Assembly: GCF_000379105.1 (NCBI RefSeq)
Contig: NZ_KB900609.1
Coordinates: 1,823,985 to 1,887,984 of the forward strand
DNA from: Methylobacterium sp. WSM2598
GTDB lineage: Bacteria; Pseudomonadota; Alphaproteobacteria; Rhizobiales; Beijerinckiaceae
Length of the DNA: 64,000 nt
Reading direction: 5' to 3'
In this document: positions 29,483 through 38,013 of the stretch, in pieces
Position numbering within the stretch: position 1 is the first letter of the stretch
How the letters are laid out: each line of letters opens with the position of its first letter
Notes under the pieces: model-generated
Database searches by the model: none
Seen by the model: the letters and a program-made list of their open reading frames with translations, nothing else
Told to the model about the DNA's origin: nothing
Program-made: the position numbers and the translations under genes

Positions 29483-29908
29483 CTAGTAGACGTACACGGC
29501 GCGCACGCGCCGGCCGGCATAGGGGTCGGTCCACGCCGGAACCCCGACCAGCACGGGCCGGGGCGCGGGGTCGAAGGGCAGCACCGAGGCGCCGAAGGCG
29601 ATGAAGCCGGCCGTGGCCCGCACGTCGTCGGGCTGGCGCGGATCGCGCGAGATCAGGTCCGCCTCCCGGAACAGGCGCAGGTTGCAGCGGCGGGACGGCA
29701 GCCCGCCCGTGGGCGTGCAGGCGTCGTGGCGGGCGCAGGCCGCATCGAGCGCATCGACCGGCGGCAGCGGCGCCCGGTTGCCCAGGCCGCAATAGTTCCC
29801 GTGCACGAGGAGGTTCGGCTCCGGCGCGTATCCGCCCGACTGCGCCAGGGCTGACGGCGAGGCCAACCCCGCGGCGGCGAGGAGCAGCGCGGCGATCGTG
29901 GTGCGCAT
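29483..29908 (-). CDS. Secreted phospholipase-A2-like protein
   Basis: A 141-aa exported protein with a signal peptide (MRTTIAALLLAAAGLASPSA, cleaved near LAQ). The core HGNYCGLGNRAP, then DALDAACARHDAC, is the PA2c calcium loop and His-Asp active-site pattern, with paired Cys residues for disulfides. The family cleaves the sn-2 ester of phospholipids, but some bacterial members are non-enzymatic. It is a single gene in island cargo next to another secreted protein. Confidence 0.75.
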   Translation of the reverse strand: MRTTIAALLLAAAGLASPSALAQSGGYAPEPNLLVHGNYCGLGNRAPLPPVDALDAACARHDACTPTGGLPSRRCNLRLFREADLISRDPRQPDDVRATAGFIAFGASVLPFDPAPRPVLVGVPAWTDPYAGRRVRAVYVY

Positions 29909-30003
29909 GAGGGAGGCTCCGCGTGCGTCCGGGGATGGTGTCGTCGGGGCCCCGCCGTTATGGCGTCCCGTTGGGGGAGATCGCGTCGTCGCTGCGGCCG
30001 CGC

Positions 30004-30459
30004 TCAGTACGGACGGCACACGCCGGCATAGGAGTCCCAGTAGCGGTAGGGACCGCAGCCGCCATAGGTGGACCCGTAGTAGCCCGCGGCCGCCGCCGCG
30101 CCCACGGCCCCGGCCGCCAGCCCATAGCCGTAGGGCCGGTAGCGATAGCCGTAGGCACCGTAGCCGTAGCGCCCGTACCGGCCGTAGCCGTAGCGGCCAT
30201 AGCGGCCGTAGCCGCCCCGGTAGGCGTAGCCGCCGCGGTAGCCGCCACGATAGCCCCCGCGCACGCCCGCGACCCGTGCGCCGTGGAAGCCGCCGCCCCG
30301 GAATCCTCCGCCGCGGAACCCGGCCCCCCGGAACCCTCCGCCGTGGAAGCCGCCGCCGCGGAAGCCGCCACCGCCGCCGCGGAAGCCGCGCGCCTCGGCG
30401 GCGACGCTGGTCAGGATCAGGGCGGCAATGGCGGAGACTGCGATGATGAAGCGCTTCAT
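30004..30459 (-). CDS. Secreted Gly/Arg/Tyr-rich protein
   Basis: A 151-aa exported protein. The signal peptide is MKRFIIAVSAIAALILTSVA; the mature part begins with tandem FRGGGF/FHGGGF units, then GGYRGGY and YGRYGRYGYG repeats, and ends with a short two-Cys segment (GGCGPYRYWDSYAGVCRPY). Such proteins are common in Rhizobiales envelopes, with unknown function. ATG at 30459 has GGGAGAC upstream. The low-complexity core is repeat-derived. Confidence 0.8.
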   Translation of the reverse strand: MKRFIIAVSAIAALILTSVAAEARGFRGGGGGFRGGGFHGGGFRGAGFRGGGFRGGGFHGARVAGVRGGYRGGYRGGYAYRGGYGRYGRYGYGRYGRYGYGAYGYRYRPYGYGLAAGAVGAAAAAGYYGSTYGGCGPYRYWDSYAGVCRPY

Positions 30460-30898
30460 GACGTCGTCTCCCTGACGTGTAAGATTGGCCGGCGCGGCGC
30501 CCACGAGCGATCGTGCCTGAACAAGCCCGTGACGGCCTTCCAGCAGCTCAGTTTGGACGATAGTGTTCGCCGCTCCGCGGCGCTTGATCGGACAGGACAG
30601 TGCACGTCGTGCGCGGCTGGATCATGTCTATTGCACGGGGAAACGACCTCGATTTGCGCTCGTGTGTGCGAATTTATTCTGTAGAGGCCGACCAAACGGA
30701 CGAGCGCCGCCGTGCCTAGTGCACAGACGCCGACGAACACACCATGTGCGCGTCCGCTAATTGCCTGCAAACGCACGAGAAATCGCGCTGAGCTATGTAC
30801 GTTTTGAAGGCGTCACTGCACTAGCAGCCCTGCCCGAACAGTATCGAGGCTGGGGTCATCGACGACCGATATCGAGTCGGTGGGGCACCGATCCGATC
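30460..30898. other. Intergenic, no gene seen
   Basis: About 440 bp, less GC-rich than its surroundings, upstream of the Gly-rich protein gene. No convincing coding frame, RNA or operator was found. Confidence 0.4.
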
Positions 30899-31166
30899 AT
30901 GACCGAGGTGGCAGCGTTCGAGATCAGGATCACGATTGGACTCTCGGGCACGATCCTGCGCGCGGCGACCGAACGGATCGCTGCCAGCAAGGCCGAGGAA
31001 CTCATCCGCCTTGCCCACCAACGTCGGCGGCACCATCGCTCTCACCATTTTGGGGAGCCATGCCCAGGCGGTGCGCCGGATCAAATTCTACCTCGCGAGC
31101 GTGATCCACGATGTGGAGAAGGCCTGGCAGCCTTTGATGGGTCGTGGACGATCAGCGGCAGATTAA
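30899..31166 (+). pseudogene. Small protein gene split by a +1 frameshift
   Basis: From ATG at 30899 the frame reads MTEVAAFEIRITIGLSGTIL then AATERIAASKAEELIRLA. Its continuation, TNVGGTIALTILGSHAQAVR and FYLASVIHDVEKAWQPLMG, is in the next frame after about base 31010. Joined, they form a coherent protein of about 90 residues. I do not recognise the family. It faces the convergent universal-stress-protein gene. Confidence 0.5.
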
Positions 31167-31583
31167 AACCGGCAGTTTGGAATGCGTGAGAACCTTCATA
31201 GTCTCGCTGCCGATGACGAGGGCGGAAAAGCCACGACGGCCATGCGAGGCCATGGCGATGAGGTCACAGCCGCGGGCTTCGGCGGTTTCGATAATGGCCT
31301 CAAACGGTTGCCGGTGTTCGACTTTCACGACCTCGCAAGCGACACCGACCCGCTTGGCTTCCTGCTCGGCCTCGGTGAGACTACGATCGGCGTCGGCATG
31401 GGCATGTCGCGTGAACTCATCCACGTATGGGTTCGAGGCCCCCAAAGGCACTGCCGGGAACCGCGCAACTACCGTGAGCACCGTCACCTTTGCCCCGACA
31501 GCCTTGGCGAGCGACACGGCGTTCTTGACGGCCGAGGCGGAAATCGACGTCCCGTCGGTAGGGACAAGAATGTGCTGGTACAT
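31152..31583 (-). CDS. Universal stress protein (UspA family)
   Basis: A 143-aa UspA-fold protein. It starts MYQHILVPTDGTSISASAVK and ends with the ATP-binding motif MASHGRRGFSALVIGSETMK followed by VLTHSKLPVLICR. ATG at 31583 has GGAGAGATC upstream; longer readings lack domain similarity. Universal stress genes often accompany FixK/FNR-regulated low-oxygen clusters, which fits the island's pta-ackA operon, but no FixK box is seen at this gene. Confidence 0.92.
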   Translation of the reverse strand: MYQHILVPTDGTSISASAVKNAVSLAKAVGAKVTVLTVVARFPAVPLGASNPYVDEFTRHAHADADRSLTEAEQEAKRVGVACEVVKVEHRQPFEAIIETAEARGCDLIAMASHGRRGFSALVIGSETMKVLTHSKLPVLICR

Positions 31584-31933
31584 CGGGATCTCTCCCAGCA
31601 GTCCGCGAGGCACGCCCGCGTGGTCGTTCGGGGCCGACCCGTAGGGCCCGATTCGGTTTATAGCAGTAGGGCCTTCTGAGTTGTAGGGCTGAGCTTCCTG
31701 GGCCGGTTCTGAGGCTCTAGGAGGGCCTTTGTAGCCTCGATGAGGGCGGACAGCTCCGCCCGTTCGCACAAGCCCGGACATGGGACGAGGGATGCGTCTC
31801 AAGAGAAGAGCCCGCCGCAGTGAGAGCGGGCGGGCTGGAACAATGGCCGTGTCTCACTGGATCAAGCGGCGTACACAAAAAACGCTAATAGTGGGACGGC
31901 AGTGCTCATTCGGGTCGCGATGAGGCAAGGGAG
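31584..31933. other. Intergenic with a GC-rich hairpin
   Basis: About 350 bp between divergent genes. It contains a hairpin AGCCCGCC / GGCGGGCT (31809-31836). A half-site TGGATCAA lies at about 31858, but no full FixK box. No gene seen. Confidence 0.45.
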
Positions 31934-31939
31934 ATGACG

Positions 31940-32158
31940 ATGCGTTATCTGGGACTTGCGGGGTTGTCTGTCGCCGTGGCACTCGTACTTGGACTAGGGA
32001 GCGGCGCAAAGGCAACCCCGCTCAGCAGTTCTTGGGCCGGAGTTGCGGCATCTGAGGCGTGCGACGGATTGGTCATCAAGGCAGTGACTAGGGTCGGAGT
32101 TGCGCATCGGTCGGCTCGAAGGACGGCCCGGCGTGTTCACCGCCGCCACAGTTACTAG
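31940..32158 (+). CDS. Small secreted peptide (72 aa)
   Basis: A 72-aa exported protein with signal peptide MRYLGLAGLSVAVALVLGLG ending near AKA. The mature part is short and has a strongly basic C-terminus (SARRTARRVHRRHS). ATG at 31940 is preferred because the GGGAG ribosome site is properly spaced from it. No family recognised. Confidence 0.6.
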   Translation: MRYLGLAGLSVAVALVLGLGSGAKATPLSSSWAGVAASEACDGLVIKAVTRVGVAHRSARRTARRVHRRHSY

Positions 32159-32510
32159 CTGCTGGCTCGATCTCGCGCATGAGGGCGGGCCGATTCGCAC
32201 TTTGGGCCGCCTTCCTTTGCCCGACTGGGTCCTGCGCGAGGGTGCGCCGGATGCGTAAGGGCGTGTATGGAACGCGAAACGTCCCCTCCTAAAAGTCCTT
32301 GGAAGCAGTCCGGCGGGCCGCGCGGCGGGCGCGAGTTGAGGCCTAATTCAAATGCCTCCGGCTGGGCCTCTGAGGCGGGCTGCTAGACTGCACTAGACTG
32401 TGTGCGCTTGCTCCGGGTCCCTGAAGCCGGCAGCGAGCGGCGAGCTGAGCCATGCTCCCCCAGAGAAGCCCGGCCCGCATCCCTTCGATGTGCGAGCCAT
32501 GGGGCTCACG
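32159..32510. other. Intergenic, no gene seen
   Basis: About 350 bp upstream of the tandem paralogous pair; no convincing frame or site was found. Confidence 0.4.
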
Positions 32511-32768
32511 ATGCCCAAGACACCCACCATCGAGGAACGCCTCCGCGCCGGTGAGATCACAGACGAGTGGCTCGACGCAGCCGTGACGGACTACCTGAAC
32601 GATCCGACGCCCGGTACGCGCACGATCGCGGAGGGCATCGCTATCGACGTCTGCGCGATCCTGCTGGCCAGCCCTTACGCCCGCAAGGTACTGGCGGATC
32701 CGGATGCCTCCGAGGCGCAGATGCGCATGGCTGTGCGGACCGCGATCCTGCTGGCGAGGCCCGGGTAG
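32511..32768 (+). CDS. Hypothetical protein, first of a tandem paralogous pair (85 aa)
   Basis: An 85-aa soluble protein closely similar to the next gene: both contain DAAVTDYLNDPTPG and SEAQMRMAVRTAILLARP. The middle has a conserved IDVCAI core. No family is recognised. ATG at 32511 is chosen because similarity to the paralogue starts just after it; ATG at 32499 is possible. Probably small helical proteins arising by gene duplication within the island. Confidence 0.7.
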   Translation: MPKTPTIEERLRAGEITDEWLDAAVTDYLNDPTPGTRTIAEGIAIDVCAILLASPYARKVLADPDASEAQMRMAVRTAILLARPG

Positions 32769-32843
32769 TTCGGTCCGCTGTCTACAGCGCTGAGCGCGGC
32801 GCTCTGAAACCTCCGCGCCAGCTGCCCGTTCTAGCCGACGATC

Positions 32844-33125
32844 ATGGCTGCCACTCCGACCATCGAGAACCTCTACAAGCTCAAGCGCATCACCGACGAA
32901 CAGCTCGACGCGGCCGTGACGGACTACCTGAACGACCCTACGCCCGGCCCGCGCCAGCTTGCAGACGGCCTCGTCATCGATGTCTGCGCGGTCATGGAGG
33001 CTAATCCTCACGCCCGCGCGGTCTTGGCAGCGAGGGACTCGTCCGAGGCTCAGATGCGCATGGCAGTCCGGACGGCGATCCTGCTGGCCCGTCCCGCCCG
33101 GTACACGGACGCGATCGCGGCGTAG
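32844..33125 (+). CDS. Hypothetical protein, second of a tandem paralogous pair (93 aa)
   Basis: A 93-aa paralogue of the preceding gene: MAATPTIENLYKLKRITDEQ then LDAAVTDYLNDPTPGPRQLA. The C-terminus extends a little beyond the shared block. The pair is separated by 75 bp and probably co-transcribed. Function unknown. Confidence 0.7.
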   Translation: MAATPTIENLYKLKRITDEQLDAAVTDYLNDPTPGPRQLADGLVIDVCAVMEANPHARAVLAARDSSEAQMRMAVRTAILLARPARYTDAIAA

Positions 33126-33475
33126 GAGGGGTCGGACTCCACAAGTCCCGTCACGAATGGCGAGGAAGGCCAGACGATCCCGCCGCCCACGAGCAATGAG
33201 TGCCGAGTGCCGAACTGACGGCTGCCCGCCGCTCAGCGCTGTTCGTCTCTGGCGCGAGGTGAGGAAGTTTGGCTTCTTGGGGCCGGTATTGCCAAGTAGC
33301 GGGTCGAGACCACGCTCAGAAGGCTCAAATAACTCGCGCACAACTAAGCTGATTAACGTACGTTAATATATTCTATCGCCTGATAGATTAAATCATTGCT
33401 ATTTTCCCTTATTGCTAAATCCTTGAATTGCAATTAGTTTCCTTTGTATGACTCAGAAACGCTAGAGGCACAGCC
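33126..33475. promoter_or_regulatory. AT-rich control region of the AraC-type gene
   Basis: The last 130 bp are strikingly AT-rich for this window. They hold a perfect 16 bp palindrome, ATTAACGTACGTTAAT (33352-33367), followed closely by CTATC-GCCT-GATAG. Both are good operator candidates for the AraC-type regulator directly downstream. The rest has no supported gene. Confidence 0.55.
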
Positions 33476-34579
33476 ATGACTTACGAAGCGTCGTCTGGCG
33501 GTGATCGGAACGGCGGATCAGGTGTAGGATGCAAAAATCCTAAGTACGATGAAAATTCGGTCTATCTTCAGGGAATAAACGCTGATTTATTTCATAATTC
33601 CGTCGTAAAGTCGATCTGCGATGTTTTGACCGAGTTGAATATCGACTATAGAGACGTGCTTGAGAAGGTAGACATCGATACACAGGTCTTCGACAGCATC
33701 GAAGCGATCTCGTTCTCGTCATTAGGGCGCTTAATCGCTTGGGCCGGTGAACAGACGCGGTGCGCCCACTTCGGCCTCCTCGTCGGTCAGCGCACCACTC
33801 TTGCCTCACTTGGTCTGCTCGGGACGCTGATGCGCCACTCGGAGACGGTCGGCGACGCACTGCAGGCTGTGCAGACGCACCACGACCTCCTGAACCGCGG
33901 CGCCGTGATCGAGGTGTCGATCAAAGGCAGCATCGTGATAGTAAGCTATGTACCGTATGAGCCCGACACAGAGGGGGTAGCCCTCCACTGCGAAAGAGCG
34001 ATTGCGGCGCTGACCAGCGTGCTGCGGTCGCTGTGCAGCCCGCACTGGAGCCCGGAGGAGGTGCTGCTGCCGCGGCTGGAGCCGAAGGATACCACGCCCT
34101 ACACGCGCTTCTTCCGCGCTCCGGTCCGGTTCTCGCAGGAGATCGCCGCGCTGGTGTTTCCGGCCCGGGTCCTGAGGCGGCCGATCGAGGGCGCCAACCC
34201 GCTCATTCGCATCGCGGCGGAGCGGCGCATCCGGCAGCTTGAGGCCGTCATCCCGTCCGACATGACTGCTGAAGTTCAGCGGCTTGTGCGCTCGACAGCG
34301 ACTCAGCAGCGGACCAGTAAGATCCACGTCGCGCAGGGGCTGGCGATCGCTCAGCGCACGCTGGCCCGCCGCCTGAAGGCTGAGGGGACGACGTTCCGGT
34401 CCATCGCGAACCAGACGCGGCTCGGAATGGCCAAGCAGTTGCTGGCCGACACCACGATGAGCTTGACGGAGATCTCGGCCGCCCTGGAGTTCTCGGAGCC
34501 AGCCGCGTTCACGCACGCGTTTCGGCGCTGGACCGGCACCACGCCGAGCACGTGGCGGAAGGAACAGCGAGCCAGTTGA
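33476..34579 (+). CDS. AraC-family transcriptional regulator
   Basis: A 367-aa regulator with an N-terminal arabinose-binding-like sensor domain (about 60-230, starting near SICDVLTELNIDYRDVLEK) and a C-terminal double HTH of the AraC type (IHVAQGLAIAQRTLARRLKA, then LTEISAALEFSEPAAFTHAF and the family ending RRWTGTTPSTWR). This is the OruR/ArgR-like group that binds small ligands. The N-terminal coding region is low in GC, unlike the chromosome, pointing to transfer. Targets may be the adjacent secreted protein and aquaporin genes. Confidence 0.88.
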   Translation: MTYEASSGGDRNGGSGVGCKNPKYDENSVYLQGINADLFHNSVVKSICDVLTELNIDYRDVLEKVDIDTQVFDSIEAISFSSLGRLIAWAGEQTRCAHFGLLVGQRTTLASLGLLGTLMRHSETVGDALQAVQTHHDLLNRGAVIEVSIKGSIVIVSYVPYEPDTEGVALHCERAIAALTSVLRSLCSPHWSPEEVLLPRLEPKDTTPYTRFFRAPVRFSQEIAALVFPARVLRRPIEGANPLIRIAAERRIRQLEAVIPSDMTAEVQRLVRSTATQQRTSKIHVAQGLAIAQRTLARRLKAEGTTFRSIANQTRLGMAKQLLADTTMSLTEISAALEFSEPAAFTHAFRRWTGTTPSTWRKEQRAS

Positions 34580-34631
34580 CGACCGTGAAGCAGTTCCACG
34601 CCGACAACGTAGGCTCTAGGGGAACGCCGCC

Positions 34632-35060
34632 GTGAGACGCGCAAGCTTTGTCCGTGCCATTGGACTCGGTCTGAGCCTGGGAACCTCGATCGCAGTGCCC
34701 AACGCAAGGGCGGCAGAGGCCGGCCTCTCGGGCTATCAAGGCGCGTGGGTGTTGAGCGGGCGCGACTGTGCCGAGGTCTACTCGTCGGTAGGGAAGAGAG
34801 CGTCGTTCAAGAAGCCGCTAGACCTCTTCGCCCCTGCCTTCATCGTCACCGGCAATCGCCTGAGGACGCCGGGGGCATCATGTCGGATCGCGTCAGTCAA
34901 ACCGGCCGGCGAGCGCCAGCTTCTCATGCTGGACTGCGCGAACGCCGTCGCGGCCAACGAGGTCAGGGTATTCATGGCGGTGTCACCGAACCGGATGCTG
35001 AAGCGCTACTACGGCGATCAAGACCCCACCGGGGTCGAGTATCAGCGCTGCTCGCGGTAG
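34632..35060 (+). CDS. Secreted hypothetical protein (142 aa)
   Basis: A 142-aa exported protein starting with GTG (MRRASFVRAIGLGLSLGTSI; cleavage near ARA-AEA). The mature domain has four Cys residues, for example GRDCAEVYSS, GASCRIAS and MLDCANA, plus QRCSR at the end, suggesting two disulfides. No family name is recognised; it resembles small periplasmic beta proteins. It lies 52 bp after the AraC-type regulator in the same direction. Confidence 0.75.
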   Translation: MRRASFVRAIGLGLSLGTSIAVPNARAAEAGLSGYQGAWVLSGRDCAEVYSSVGKRASFKKPLDLFAPAFIVTGNRLRTPGASCRIASVKPAGERQLLMLDCANAVAANEVRVFMAVSPNRMLKRYYGDQDPTGVEYQRCSR

Positions 35061-35142
35061 TGAGCAGAAATGAGCCACCAGACGGGCGGATCTTGAGGCG
35101 GCGAAGTCCTCCTCGTCCGGCCATCAGCACAGGGAGACGGCC

Positions 35143-35877
35143 ATGATACTTCGCAAATGTGTGGCTGAGGGGATCGGCACCTTCTGGCTCACCTTCGCGG
35201 GCTGCGGCAGCGCGGTGATCGCGGCGGGCTTCCCGCAGGTCGGGATCGGGCTGCTAGGCGTCTCGCTTGCCTTCGGGCTCACCGTGCTCACCATGGCCTA
35301 CGCCATCGGGCACATCTCGGGCTGCCACCTCAACCCGGCCGTCACGATTGGGCTCGCGGCAGGAGGCCGGTTCCCCTCGAAAGACATCGGGCCGTATATC
35401 GGCGCCCAGGTCGCGGGCGCGGTGGTGGCGGCGGCCCTCCTCTACGCGATCGCGAGCGGGTCCCCGGATTTCGACCTCGCGAAGGGCTTCGCGGCCAACG
35501 GCTACGGCGAGCACTCGCCCGGTCACTACGGCGTGATCTCGGCGCTCCTCGCCGAGGTCGTGCTCACCATGATGTTCCTGTTCGTGATCATGGGGGCGAC
35601 CCACGGCAAGGCGCCCGCGGGCTTTGCCCCCATCGCCATCGGCCTGTGCCTGACGCTGATCCACCTCGTCGGCATCCCGATCGACAACCTGTCGGTCAAC
35701 CCGGCGCGCAGCACCGGGCCGGCCCTGTTCGCGGGCGGCTGGGCGCTGGCGCAGCTCTGGCTGTTCTGGGTCGCGCCGCTCGCGGGCGGGGCGCTCGGCG
35801 GCGTGCTCTACCGCTGGCTCAGTGAGGAGCCCTCCGCCCAAGTCACCGGCGTCAATCCAGCAACGCGCACGATCTGA
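35143..35877 (+). CDS. aqpZ: Aquaporin Z
   Basis: A 244-aa inner-membrane water channel with six transmembrane segments and two half-helices. Both NPA signatures are intact ([16 protein letters not shown] and [17 protein letters not shown]), and the aromatic/Arg selectivity residues appear in the AqpZ arrangement. Full length. It lies 82 bp after a secreted-protein gene in the same direction, so it may be co-transcribed. Confidence 0.95.
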   Translation: MILRKCVAEGIGTFWLTFAGCGSAVIAAGFPQVGIGLLGVSLAFGLTVLTMAYAIGHISGCHLNPAVTIGLAAGGRFPSKDIGPYIGAQVAGAVVAAALLYAIASGSPDFDLAKGFAANGYGEHSPGHYGVISALLAEVVLTMMFLFVIMGATHGKAPAGFAPIAIGLCLTLIHLVGIPIDNLSVNPARSTGPALFAGGWALAQLWLFWVAPLAGGALGGVLYRWLSEEPSAQVTGVNPATRTI

Positions 35878-36060
35878 TGGGACGCCGGCGCGGCCAGATC
35901 CGCGCTGGCATTCCGTTCAGATTGTCTCGTCTGATCAAGCAGTGCACGCAGAAGCAGCAAGCATGGAATGGCTGTGCCGGTTCTGACGGCCGCGATGAGA
36001 CGAGGGAATGCTGTTGCAGCTTCCTCTAGATTAAGAGCCGCTGATCACACGGAGGCCAGC

Positions 36061-36315
36061 ATGGATCAGAGCCTCGCATCCGCAGCGGCCGCGCCGTCGA
36101 CCGATGCGTCCTCATCCGCCGCATTCTCGCCGGACGCGACCAAGCCCTCACTCCGCAAGGGCCTTCTGCTGACCTCGACCGGCGTCCTGATCGGCTGCAC
36201 AGGCTACTACTACTCGTATGTCCATCATTCTGTGATCGGGACGTTGGTGGGCGTGCTCGGCCTCGCGCTCTGCGTCCTGGGCACGGCCAAATCGGAAGGG
36301 CCGGTGCATCACTGA
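36061..36315 (+). CDS. Small membrane protein (84 aa)
   Basis: An 84-aa protein with a Ser/Ala-rich head and two hydrophobic segments (GLLLTSTGVLIGCTGYYYSY and VIGTLVGVLGLALCVLGTA). ATG at 36061 has GGAGG six nt upstream. No family is recognised. It lies about 180 bp after aqpZ in the same direction. Confidence 0.75.
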   Translation: MDQSLASAAAAPSTDASSSAAFSPDATKPSLRKGLLLTSTGVLIGCTGYYYSYVHHSVIGTLVGVLGLALCVLGTAKSEGPVHH

Positions 36316-36395
36316 TAGCTGCTCATCGCAGAGCGGAGATCCTGCCTCGCGAGGAAGGCTTGCGCCGACGTTTGTAGGGCGCTGCGGTCCTCGGC

Positions 36396-36650
36396 TCATT
36401 GGCGGGGCGCTGCGGTCCTTGCCTCATAGGCCGCGATCGCCGAACGACACGCCGGCCTCAGGCTTTCCCTCTTGCTCAGGAGACACGCCTTCACCCGTCC
36501 CGGAAACGGGATGTGCTTGCCGCAGAGGCTGATCGCGTCTGGCGTGCAGGCTTTTTGCTCCGCCAGCGTACCCAGATCCAGCGACACCGCTGGAGAGGCC
36601 AGCGCCAGGACGGACAGCCCAATGCTGACGGCGATTAACTTGACGGTCAT
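36396..36650 (-). CDS. Secreted small Cys-containing protein (84 aa)
   Basis: An 84-aa exported protein: signal peptide MTVKLIAVSIGLSVLALASP, mature part with four Cys in the order KACTPDAISLCGKHIP, VKACLLS and RPACRSA. This matches the small Cys-rich repeat proteins common in proteobacterial periplasms, whose role is unknown. It is last of the island cargo before the iteron region. Confidence 0.75.
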   Translation of the reverse strand: MTVKLIAVSIGLSVLALASPAVSLDLGTLAEQKACTPDAISLCGKHIPFPGRVKACLLSKRESLRPACRSAIAAYEARTAAPRQ

Positions 36651-37036
36651 GGCCCCTCACCCGCCACATTCTGGCGTTTATCTTTTTTGCTCCGCCATAG
36701 CGGCGGTGCGACAAGACGATCGTAGATCATCATCATGCCAAGCTGGGGTGCTCTGTCACACTCCGACAAAGCCCAGAGCAGCGGCCTCTATTTTGACGCG
36801 AGCGCTGTCGGGCAGTTTCCGGCGGCGATCCTGTGCGAGTCTGAGTCAGTGCCGGAGGCGCTATCACCGATTTCGAATGGCCGTTCTCGGATGTTGAGCG
36901 GCCGTTCCGGCGGCTTGGAGCGAAGTTCTGGAAGTGGCGCAGAGCGGCAGCATACGCCTTGAATGCCGGGCAAGACAGCACGAGGCGGCTACCCCTCGCG
37001 CCCGGGCGAGTGCTGGAAGCCGGACGACGAGGGGCA

Positions 37037-37164
37037 ATCACATCGATCACATGATCACAGCGACCCACACGCGGCCACTCAACCCAACCAAATGGCACTC
37101 CCTCGTTGCCACTTTTCGAGAGCGCAGCTGGAGAGCGGTTGTGATCGTGTGATCGATGTGATCG
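37037..37164. repeat. GTGATC iterons in two opposed groups
   Basis: ATCACATCGATCACATGATC (37037-37056) reads as three GTGATC-type units on the minus strand. GTGATCGTGTGATCGATGTG (37141-37160) holds three on the plus strand. Further units occur at 37951-37968 and 19857-19873. Spacing within each group is 8-9 bp. Neighbouring RepA-like and AlpA-like genes make an origin or control operator plausible. Confidence 0.6.
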
Positions 37165-37375
37165 CCGCCTGCGGCGAAGACCTGAACCGGCGGCGACTTC
37201 GTGACCGTTCTGAGAAAGGAGCTGAGGATGAGGCGAGCTACTCGGCTGGAGGAGGTCCAGGCTCTTCTGCTTGCGCGCTCACGGTGATGCACCCTACAAA
37301 AAGAGACCAATTTTTTATTTGGATATGGGGGTGGCCTCGCGTGACTGGGGCACACCAGCGATGCACAAAAGGCCA
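37140..37375. repeat. Diverged ~240 bp direct repeat, right copy
   Basis: Counterpart of 19850-20095, in the same orientation: the order GTGATCGATGTGATCGC, GAGGATGAGGCGAGCTAC, CTGCTTGCG, TGCACCC and GCGATGCACAAAAGGC is kept. The two copies enclose the island's cargo genes. Confidence 0.65.
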
Positions 37376-37651
37376 ATTTACGTTAGGGAGGGCTGTCCTA
37401 ACGCAGACCTGCCGGGGACCGTGCAGCCATCGCCAGAGGTGAGGCGACCATATCGGCGGCGAGGGAAACAATTCCATCTGACGTCGGAATAACGGCGGGG
37501 CCGTCGTCAGCTATGCGGCCGGGAGAGGAACGCGCTTGATCAGCGTGTTCCAGGTGCCTCGTGGCAGCCGAGCCGGCCAGCTTAAGGCTGGCCGACTGGG
37601 CGCAGTCAGCGGCGAGCTGCCGTGCGGCGTCGGGTTCTAAGTTGTGGGTCT

Positions 37652-37906
37652 TCAGAAATCGGGCGTGGCGCCCGGTGTCGATCGGATTTCGATGTCCGGA
37701 TACGACATTTGGTGGGCGACGTAGGCGGCGGGGTCAATGACGTAGCCGTCGTCGTAGCAGATGCCGGCGGCTCCAGTTTCGAAGTCGATGACGATTCGTG
37801 CCCGCAAGGCTGCCTCGATTTCGGCGAACTGGGCAGCCGTGGGATGGCGGCCGTGGAGGGCAGCGGCTTCGCCTAGGGCGGTTGCGATGGGTAAGAAGCG
37901 GGTCAT
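37652..37906 (-). CDS. Small hypothetical protein (84 aa)
   Basis: An 84-aa soluble protein with a clear helix-sheet pattern (PTAAQFAEIEAALRARIVID, then TGAAGICYDDGYVIDPAAYV). No family recognised. It is upstream of iterons and downstream of the RepA-like gene on the same strand, so it is probably part of the element's replication or maintenance module. Confidence 0.65.
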   Translation of the reverse strand: MTRFLPIATALGEAAALHGRHPTAAQFAEIEAALRARIVIDFETGAAGICYDDGYVIDPAAYVAHQMSYPDIEIRSTPGATPDF

Positions 37907-38013
37907 TTCTGTGCGTGTTCCCTGTTGGTGAGGAGTGAAGGGCGGTCAAAACGATCACAAGATCACAATCGCTCAGACCGCTCAGTGTCTTAGCTCTACG
38001 ATGGTTCGAGTTC

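Larger units (their letters stand above)
36651..37651. other. Non-coding segment with iterons and diverged repeat
   Basis: About 1 kb without a supported gene. It contains two groups of three GTGATC motifs in opposite orientation (37037-37060 and 37139-37164) and the right copy of a diverged repeat (37140-37375). Between 37510 and 37650 the minus strand has a possible coding stretch (ARFLKTHNLEPDAARQLAAD) overlapping the end of the next gene; its start is unclear. This is the best candidate for the element's replication origin. Confidence 0.5.

Noticed and set aside
31850..31870. FixK box before the universal stress gene
   Set aside because: Only the half-site GGATCAA is present; the TTGAT half is missing.
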